Part shown: piece after piece, positions 58,844 to 64,000 of the stretch
Numbering within the stretch: the first letter of the stretch is position 1
Layout of the letters: every line of letters starts with the position of its first letter
NCBI RefSeq assembly: GCF_963664915.1
Contig: NZ_OY761810.1
Span: 1,068,661-1,132,660, forward strand
Length of the DNA: 64,000 bases
From: an uncultured Caproiciproducens sp.
Lineage (GTDB): Bacteria > Bacillota > Clostridia > Oscillospirales > Acutalibacteraceae
Direction of reading: 5' to 3'
Made by a program: the position numbers and the translations under genes
The notes under the pieces: generated by a model
The model's input: the letters and a program-made list of their open reading frames with translations, nothing else
The model's database searches: none
Told to the model about the DNA's origin: nothing

Positions 58844-60075
58844 AAAGAGTAGTTATTACCGGATTAGGCGTCATTTCTCCCGTTGGAAATACCGTTGAGG
58901 CATTCTGGGACGCTTTAATCAATGGACGGTGCGGCATTGACTTTATAACCAAATTTGATACCACCGATTTTAAAGTAAAAATAGCGGCGGAGGTCAAAGG
59001 GTTTGACCCGCACGACTATATGGAAAAAGGGGAGATCAGAAAAACAGACCTTTTTGCACAGTACGCGATTGCAGCCGCCGCGCAGGCGATAGAGGACAGC
59101 GCAATACTGGGTACCGTGGAGCCGGAGCGGCTCGGCGTATACGTCGGCTCCGGAATCGGCGGGATGAATACGTTTATCAATGAATGCGACAAATATTTGA
59201 AGGGCGGGCCGAGAAAAGTTTCGCCTCTGTTTGTTCCCATGATGATTGCCAATATGGCCGCGGGAAATATCGCCATCAAATACAACGCACAGGGGCCGAG
59301 TCTTCCGGTTGTCACGGCGTGTGCCACTTCTACCAACGCGGTAGGCGAGGCGTTCCGCTCCATCCGGTACGGATACGCGGACGCAATTATCGTCGGCGGG
59401 GCGGAAGCAACCGTCAATCCGCTTGCCATTGCCGGGTTTACCAACTGCATGGCGCTCTCCACGAAAAATATCCCCGAGGAATCCTCCCTTCCGTTCGACA
59501 AGCGCCGTGACGGCTTTGTCATGGGCGAAGGCGCGGGAATTTTAATTTTAGAGGAATATGGGCACGCAAAAGCGCGCGGCGCGAAGATTTATGCGGAAAT
59601 CAGCGGCTACGGCAACACCTGCGACGCGCACCACATTACGGCGCCGCATCCGGAAGCCGTCGGCGGCGCAAGGGCAATTTCCCTTGCGGTGGAAGAAGCA
59701 GAGCTGCAGGATGAAACGGAGCTCTATATCAACGCGCACGGCACCGGTACGCCGCTGAACGATAAATCCGAAACGCTTGCGATTAAAAAAGCATTGGGCG
59801 ACAAAGCCTATCAGGTAAGCATCAGCTCCACCAAGTCCATGACCGGCCACATGCTCGGCGCGGCGGGCGCGATTGAGGCAATTGCCTCCGTGCTTACCCT
59901 CGAGCGCGGAATGATCCCACCGACCATCGGCTACCTTGAAAAAGACGAGAACTGTGACCTTGACTATGTTCCGAATACCGCAAGGAAAAAGAAAGTCAAC
60001 GCAGCGCTGTCCGTTTCCCTCGGCTTCGGCGGTCACAACGCCTGCATTGCCCTGCGCAAATACCGCGGCGAATAA
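58840..60075 (+). CDS. fabF: 3-oxoacyl-ACP synthase II
   Basis: Elongation condensing enzyme. The 411 residues contain the catalytic Cys in VTACATSTNAVGEA near 165, first His in NAHGTGTPLND near 303 and second His in SMTGHMLGAAG near 339. It overlaps the FabX-like gene (ATGA) and is followed 29 bp later by accB. Only this elongating synthase is seen, so it must also extend unsaturated intermediates if they are made. Confidence 0.96.
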   Translation: MKRVVITGLGVISPVGNTVEAFWDALINGRCGIDFITKFDTTDFKVKIAAEVKGFDPHDYMEKGEIRKTDLFAQYAIAAAAQAIEDSAILGTVEPERLGVYVGSGIGGMNTFINECDKYLKGGPRKVSPLFVPMMIANMAAGNIAIKYNAQGPSLPVVTACATSTNAVGEAFRSIRYGYADAIIVGGAEATVNPLAIAGFTNCMALSTKNIPEESSLPFDKRRDGFVMGEGAGILILEEYGHAKARGAKIYAEISGYGNTCDAHHITAPHPEAVGGARAISLAVEEAELQDETELYINAHGTGTPLNDKSETLAIKKALGDKAYQVSISSTKSMTGHMLGAAGAIEAIASVLTLERGMIPPTIGYLEKDENCDLDYVPNTARKKKVNAALSVSLGFGGHNACIALRKYRGE

Positions 60076-60104
60076 AATTTGAATGTGGAAAGGACTGGTT
60101 TGAG

Positions 60105-60533
60105 TTGGATATTCAGCAGATTAAAGATATTGCGGAGACCATGCGCGAAAACGGACTGACTCTGGTTGAAATAACAGAGGACGGTGCTTCCATTCATCTG
60201 GAGCGGAACAGTACACTCGGTGAAGCGCCTCCCCTTCAAACGGCTGCACAGCCGCCGGTGCCGGCGGAGAGAGTGTCTCCTTGTGCGCCGGTGTGCAGTG
60301 GAATTGAAATAAAATCACCCATTGTTGGGGTGTTTTATGCTTCGGCTTCACCGGAGGGCGAGCCGTTTGTCAAGGTTGGGAGTTATGTAAAAAAGGGCGA
60401 CACACTCTGCATTATTGAAGCGATGAAGCTGCTCAACGAAATCAGTGCGGAGTGCGACGGAGAAATCACCGAAATCTGCGCAGCCAGCGGCCAGGTTGTC
60501 GAATATGCGCAGGTATTGTTCAGAATAAAGTAG
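60105..60533 (+). CDS. accB: Biotin carboxyl carrier protein of acetyl-CoA carboxylase
   Basis: Carries biotin between carboxylase and transferase. The 142 residues have an N-terminal helix region, a Pro/Ala-rich linker (about 45-75) and the biotinyl domain with the modified Lys in IIEAMKLLNEI near 106. The start is TTG 60105; AAAGGA lies upstream. The TTG start may lower its synthesis relative to neighbours. Confidence 0.96.
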   Translation: MDIQQIKDIAETMRENGLTLVEITEDGASIHLERNSTLGEAPPLQTAAQPPVPAERVSPCAPVCSGIEIKSPIVGVFYASASPEGEPFVKVGSYVKKGDTLCIIEAMKLLNEISAECDGEITEICAASGQVVEYAQVLFRIK

Positions 60534-60545
60534 GGGGTTGTGACG

Positions 60546-60962
60546 ATGAACAAAGAAGAAATAATGAAAATGATTCCCCACAGGGAACCCATGCTGCTGA
60601 TCGACCATGTGGAAAAGACAGGGAATGCGACAGCAACGGGAACCTATACCGTAAAGGGAGACGAGTGGTTCTTAAAGGGGCATTTCCCCGGCAATCCCGT
60701 TGTTCCCGGGGTCATCCTGTGCGAAATAATGGCGCAGGCCTGCTGCATCCTGATCGGGGAAAAAATAAATGGCCGCACGCCATATTATACTGGGCTGGAC
60801 AAGGTGCGGTTCAAACATACGGTCCTGCCGGGTGATACGCTTACAGTCGCGTGCAGCCTTACAAAAGAAAAGGGTTCTTTCTGCTTTGCAAGCGCCAAAG
60901 GATATGTCGAACAGCAGCTGGCGGTCACCGGTGAACTTTCATTTGCACTGGTCGACGGTTGA
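60546..60962 (+). CDS. fabZ: 3-hydroxyacyl-ACP dehydratase
   Basis: Hot-dog-fold dehydratase making trans-2-enoyl-ACP. The 138 residues carry PHREPMLLIDHV with the catalytic His near 14-16 and GHFPGNPVVPGVILCEIMAQ with the Glu near 62. ATG 60546 has GGGGG eight bases before it; the GTG six bases upstream is less likely. It lies 12 bp after accB. FabZ alone does not isomerise to the cis-3 intermediate in most species. Confidence 0.96.
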   Translation: MNKEEIMKMIPHREPMLLIDHVEKTGNATATGTYTVKGDEWFLKGHFPGNPVVPGVILCEIMAQACCILIGEKINGRTPYYTGLDKVRFKHTVLPGDTLTVACSLTKEKGSFCFASAKGYVEQQLAVTGELSFALVDG

Positions 60963-60983
60963 CAGGAAAGGAAGTCTGAAACT

Positions 60984-62318
60984 TTGTTTTCTAAAATATT
61001 GATTGCCAACCGCGGCGAAATCGCTGTCCGCATTATCCGTGCCTGCAAGGAAATGGGTATTTTGAGCGTAGCGGTTTTTTCCGAGGCCGACAGGGATTCC
61101 CTGCACGTTAGCCTTGCGGATGAAAGCATCTGCATTGGCCCGGCGCAGGCAAAGGACAGCTATCTGAACATGAGCGCCGTCCTTTCGGCCGCCATCGTGA
61201 CGGGGGCGCAGGCGATTCATCCCGGTTACGGCCTGCTTTCTGAAAATGCGGACTTTGCGTCACTCTGTGAAAAATGCGGCATCACTTTTATCGGCCCGAC
61301 TGCCGACCTCATCCGCAAAATGGGCGACAAGGACGCGGCACGGAAAACCATGCGCGCAGCCGGTGTGCCCGTTGTGCCGGGCTGCGACATCATTGAGGAC
61401 CCCGCGCTGATCCGCGGCGAAGCCGACAAAATCGGATATCCCCTTTTGGTTAAAGCCCGGGCGGGCGGCGGCGGCAGGGGCATCCGCACGGTGAACAGTG
61501 CCGATGAATTGAAAAATGCGTTTGCCGCCGCTTCAACGGAAGCACAGAACGCTTTTGGTGACGGCACGGTCTATATGGAAAAATATCTTTTTCCGGTAAA
61601 ACATATTGAAATGCAGATTTTGTGCGACAATTACGGGAATATTGTGTGCCTTGGCGAGCGGGAATGTTCCGTTCAGCGCAAAAGGCAGAAACTGCTGGAG
61701 GAAAGCCCCTCCCCTTCCGTTAATGAGGAAACACGAAAAAAAATGATGTCGGCGGCGGTAAAAGCGGCACAGGCCGTGCGGTACGTGAACGCGGGCACCA
61801 TTGAATTTTTAATGGATAAAACCGGGAGCTTTTATTTTATGGAAATGAACACAAGGCTTCAGGTGGAACATCCCGTGACGGAGATGGTGACCGGAATCGA
61901 CCTTGTAAAGTGGCAGATCCGCATTGCGTCGGGCGTACCGCTTTCTTATAAGCAGGATGATATTCAAATTGAAGGAACCGCAATGGAGTGCCGCATCAAT
62001 GCGGAAAGCCCGCGCGACGGGTTTCGTCCCAGCTGCGGAAAAATTTCATTTTTGCACATTCCGGGCGGGCCATGGGTGCGCTTTGATACGGCTCTTTATC
62101 AGGACTATACCGTTCCGCCGTTTTACGACTCTATGATCGGCAAGCTGATTGTACACGCCAAGACGCGCGAAGAAGCGATCCGCAAAATGCAGGCGGCCCT
62201 GTGCGAGCTGGTCATTGAGGGTGTGGAGCACAACGCGGAGCAGCAGATGGATATTCTGAGCGACAGCGAATTTATTGCAGGGGATTATTATACTGATTTG
62301 ATTGAGAAACGGGGGTAA
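60984..62318 (+). CDS. accC: Biotin carboxylase subunit of acetyl-CoA carboxylase
   Basis: ATP-grasp enzyme carboxylating biotin. The 444 residues carry FSKILIANRGEIAVRII at the N-terminus, the glycine-rich ATP loop KARAGGGGRGIR near 155 and the biotin carboxylase signature EMNTRLQVEHPVTEM near 285. TTG 60984 is the start, after GGAAAGGAAG. It lies 21 bp after fabZ. Confidence 0.97.
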   Translation: MFSKILIANRGEIAVRIIRACKEMGILSVAVFSEADRDSLHVSLADESICIGPAQAKDSYLNMSAVLSAAIVTGAQAIHPGYGLLSENADFASLCEKCGITFIGPTADLIRKMGDKDAARKTMRAAGVPVVPGCDIIEDPALIRGEADKIGYPLLVKARAGGGGRGIRTVNSADELKNAFAAASTEAQNAFGDGTVYMEKYLFPVKHIEMQILCDNYGNIVCLGERECSVQRKRQKLLEESPSPSVNEETRKKMMSAAVKAAQAVRYVNAGTIEFLMDKTGSFYFMEMNTRLQVEHPVTEMVTGIDLVKWQIRIASGVPLSYKQDDIQIEGTAMECRINAESPRDGFRPSCGKISFLHIPGGPWVRFDTALYQDYTVPPFYDSMIGKLIVHAKTREEAIRKMQAALCELVIEGVEHNAEQQMDILSDSEFIAGDYYTDLIEKRG

Positions 62319-62324
62319 CGCGTG

Positions 62325-63191
62325 ATGCTGACAAAAGATCTTTTCAGAAGGCCCAAAAATGAACTTGAAAATTACAGCAGGCATTTTAAAGCGGTGACGC
62401 CCGATGTTCCGAGTGAAATGTGCGTTTTATGCCCCTCCTGCAAAGAAACGCTTTTTACAGGCGTATTGAATGAAAACAGCAATGTCTGCCCGAAATGCGG
62501 GTACCATTTCAGGATGAACGCGCGGCAGCGCATCAGTATGATCGTTGACGAGAATACCTTTCAGGAGCTTTATGGCGGTATCTTATCAAAGAATCCGATT
62601 GAATTTCCGAATTATCCGGAAAAAATCAAGCATGCGCGGCTTGAAAGCGCGGAAAAGGAAGCGGTCGTCTGCGGAACCGCCAAAATCGGAGGAAATGACT
62701 GCGCGCTTTTCGTAATGGAACCGCGGTTTATGATGGGCAGTATGGGCACGGTGGTCGGTGAGAAAATTACGCGTATTTTCGAATATGCGTTGGCTCATTC
62801 CCTGCCTGTCGTGGGATATACCGTATCCGGCGGAGCCAGAATGCAGGAGGGCATCCTGTCATTGATGCAGATGGCGAAAACAAGCGGGGCGGTGAAGCTG
62901 CACAGCGATGCACACAATCTGTACATTGCCGTACTGACCGACCCGACAACCGGCGGCGTGACCGCCAGCTTCGCCATGGAAGCCGATATCATCCTTGCGG
63001 AGCCTAATGCGTTGATCGGCTTTGCCGGGCCGCGCGTCATTGAACAGACCATCCGGCAAAAACTGCCCGCGGGTTTTCAGCGCGCGGAATTTCTGCTTGA
63101 AAAAGGGTTTGTGGACGCGATTGTGGAACGCAAGAGTCAACGCAAGCAGATCGCCGGGCTTCTTTCCATGCATACAGGGAGGGAAATCTGA
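62325..63191 (+). CDS. accD: Carboxyltransferase beta subunit of acetyl-CoA carboxylase
   Basis: With AccA it transfers carboxyl from biotin to acetyl-CoA. The 288 residues have an N-terminal zinc ribbon with four Cys (CPSC...CPKCGYHF near 32-57) and the crotonase-fold domain with SGGARMQEGILSLMQM near 165 and PTTGGVTASFA near 205. ATG 62325 follows GGGGG. Its stop shares one base with the accA start. Confidence 0.96.
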   Translation: MLTKDLFRRPKNELENYSRHFKAVTPDVPSEMCVLCPSCKETLFTGVLNENSNVCPKCGYHFRMNARQRISMIVDENTFQELYGGILSKNPIEFPNYPEKIKHARLESAEKEAVVCGTAKIGGNDCALFVMEPRFMMGSMGTVVGEKITRIFEYALAHSLPVVGYTVSGGARMQEGILSLMQMAKTSGAVKLHSDAHNLYIAVLTDPTTGGVTASFAMEADIILAEPNALIGFAGPRVIEQTIRQKLPAGFQRAEFLLEKGFVDAIVERKSQRKQIAGLLSMHTGREI

Positions 63192-63973
63192 TGAATGCTT
63201 ATGACAAAGTAACCGCAGCGCGTGCAAAGGGCAGACCGACCGGGATGGATTTTATTGCAAATATTTTTGATGATTTTATTGAGCTTCACGGTGACAGGCG
63301 CTTCGGCGACGACAAGGCGGTCATTGCGGGAATTGCCCGACTCAACACGATGTCGGTTACCGTTATCGCCCTGGAAAGGGGCCATGATACAAAAGAAAAA
63401 GTTTTTCGGAATTTCGGTTCCGCTCATCCGGAGGGATACCGCAAAGCGCTGCGCCAGATGAAGCTGGCGGAAAAATTCGGCAGGCCCGTGGTATGCTTTG
63501 TGGACACCTCCGGCGCTTTCTGCGGAATTGCCGCGGAAGAACGCGGGCAGGGGCAGGCCATCGCCGAAAATTTAATGGAGATGATGACGCTCCGGGTTCC
63601 GGTTATCTCTGTTCTGATCGGCGAGGGCGGAAGCGGCGGAGCGCTCGCGCTCGCCGTGGCGGATGAAGTATGGATGCTTGAAAACTCCATCTACTCCGTG
63701 ATTTCTCCGGAAGGGTGCGCAAGCATCCTGTGGAAGGATGCTTCGAGGGTAAAAGAAGCTTCCGAGTGTTTGAAGCTTACAGCGGAAGATCTTTTGGAGC
63801 TTAAAGTCATTGAGAAAATCATCAGTGAAAACGGCAGAAACTTTCATAAAACCTATCTGGAGCTAAAACAAAATCTTTGGGAAACATTTGAAAAAAGCAA
63901 CAGTCTTGATCCGGGTGAGCTGGTTGAGAAAAGATACGCCCGGTTCCGAAAAATTGGCTCGGAATATAAATAA
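63191..63973 (+). CDS. accA: Carboxyltransferase alpha subunit of acetyl-CoA carboxylase
   Basis: Second half of the carboxyltransferase, 260 residues. The crotonase-fold core has GDRRFGDDKAVIAGIA near 35, VCFVDTSGAFCGIAAEERGQ near 98 and IGEGGSGGALALAVADEVWM near 138. E. coli AccA is about 319 residues; the shorter N-terminus is usual in Firmicutes. Last gene of the operon in the window; the 27 bases after its stop show no terminator. Confidence 0.96.
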   Translation: MNAYDKVTAARAKGRPTGMDFIANIFDDFIELHGDRRFGDDKAVIAGIARLNTMSVTVIALERGHDTKEKVFRNFGSAHPEGYRKALRQMKLAEKFGRPVVCFVDTSGAFCGIAAEERGQGQAIAENLMEMMTLRVPVISVLIGEGGSGGALALAVADEVWMLENSIYSVISPEGCASILWKDASRVKEASECLKLTAEDLLELKVIEKIISENGRNFHKTYLELKQNLWETFEKSNSLDPGELVEKRYARFRKIGSEYK

Positions 63974-64000
63974 TACGAATCAAAAAAGAGATTCTCCGTA

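Noticed and set aside
1-64000. CRISPR arrays, IS elements, rRNA operons
   Set aside because: No regularly spaced repeats, transposase motifs with terminal repeats or rRNA sequence were seen.

Overview
The window looks like chromosomal DNA from a low- to mid-GC Firmicute of class Clostridia, probably near the Oscillospiraceae/Ruminococcaceae (inference). The grounds are two T-box leaders, DUF4321 next to maf, Clostridia-type shape and division gene order, a streptococcal/clostridial type II fatty-acid operon (fabT-fabH-fabK-fabD-fabG-fabF-accB-fabZ-accCDA), strong GGAGG ribosome sites, frequent TTG starts and an oxygen-sensitive Fe-S serine dehydratase. No rRNA, CRISPR array, transposase, phage gene or integrase was seen.

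Layout. 1-15.3 kb is a block read entirely on the minus strand: zapA, a U32 peptidase, dut, DUF4321, maf, then mreB-mreC-mreD-mrdA, minD, mgsA, a T-box-controlled hisS-aspS pair, queH and a truncated MFS transporter. 15.7-20.2 kb (plus) holds an alpha-glucan phosphorylase and a GH13 glucosidase/neopullulanase. A tRNA-Arg(ACG) gene at 20.29 kb is followed by an 11-kb sugar island (fucose-isomerase-like protein, xylulokinase, DUF4867, two ROK repressors, a ChvE/GguAB-type monosaccharide ABC transporter). The island ends at 31.44-31.52 kb with a second, partial copy of the tRNA 3' half and the same terminator hairpin, which suggests integration at the tRNA.

31.8-36.9 kb is an ion and stress patch, AT-rich in part: split chromate transporter, two crcB fluoride channels under a fluoride riboswitch, DUF1653, a membrane EAL phosphodiesterase with a degenerate GGDEF domain, and 860 bp of non-coding DNA with hairpins. 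36.9-40.9 kb is an OpuC glycine-betaine importer with a convergent GntR/RCK_C regulator resembling BusR, so both the ATPase (CBS pair) and the regulator could be read out by c-di-AMP. 41-46.5 kb holds a Gfo/Idh/MocA oxidoreductase, a PatB/MalY C-S lyase divergent from a MarR regulator with paired operators, a broken SnoaL-like gene, a DegV protein, a YwlG/TIGR01440 protein and a 58-residue orphan.

46.6-50.8 kb is a methionine operon: Met-specific T-box, metF, a free-standing MetH reactivation domain and a MetH lacking that domain. sdaAA/sdaAB follow on the minus strand. 52.7-64 kb is the fatty-acid operon, from a perfect sigma-A promoter with a palindrome at the start site: fabT, a DegV (FakB-like) gene, fabH, fabK, fabD, fabG, a second NMO-fold reductase with a Cys cluster recalling Helicobacter FabX, fabF, accB, fabZ, accC, accD, accA. 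The FabX-like gene is the most interesting item, because it could be the missing double-bond-forming enzyme in an operon with no fabA, fabM or fabN.
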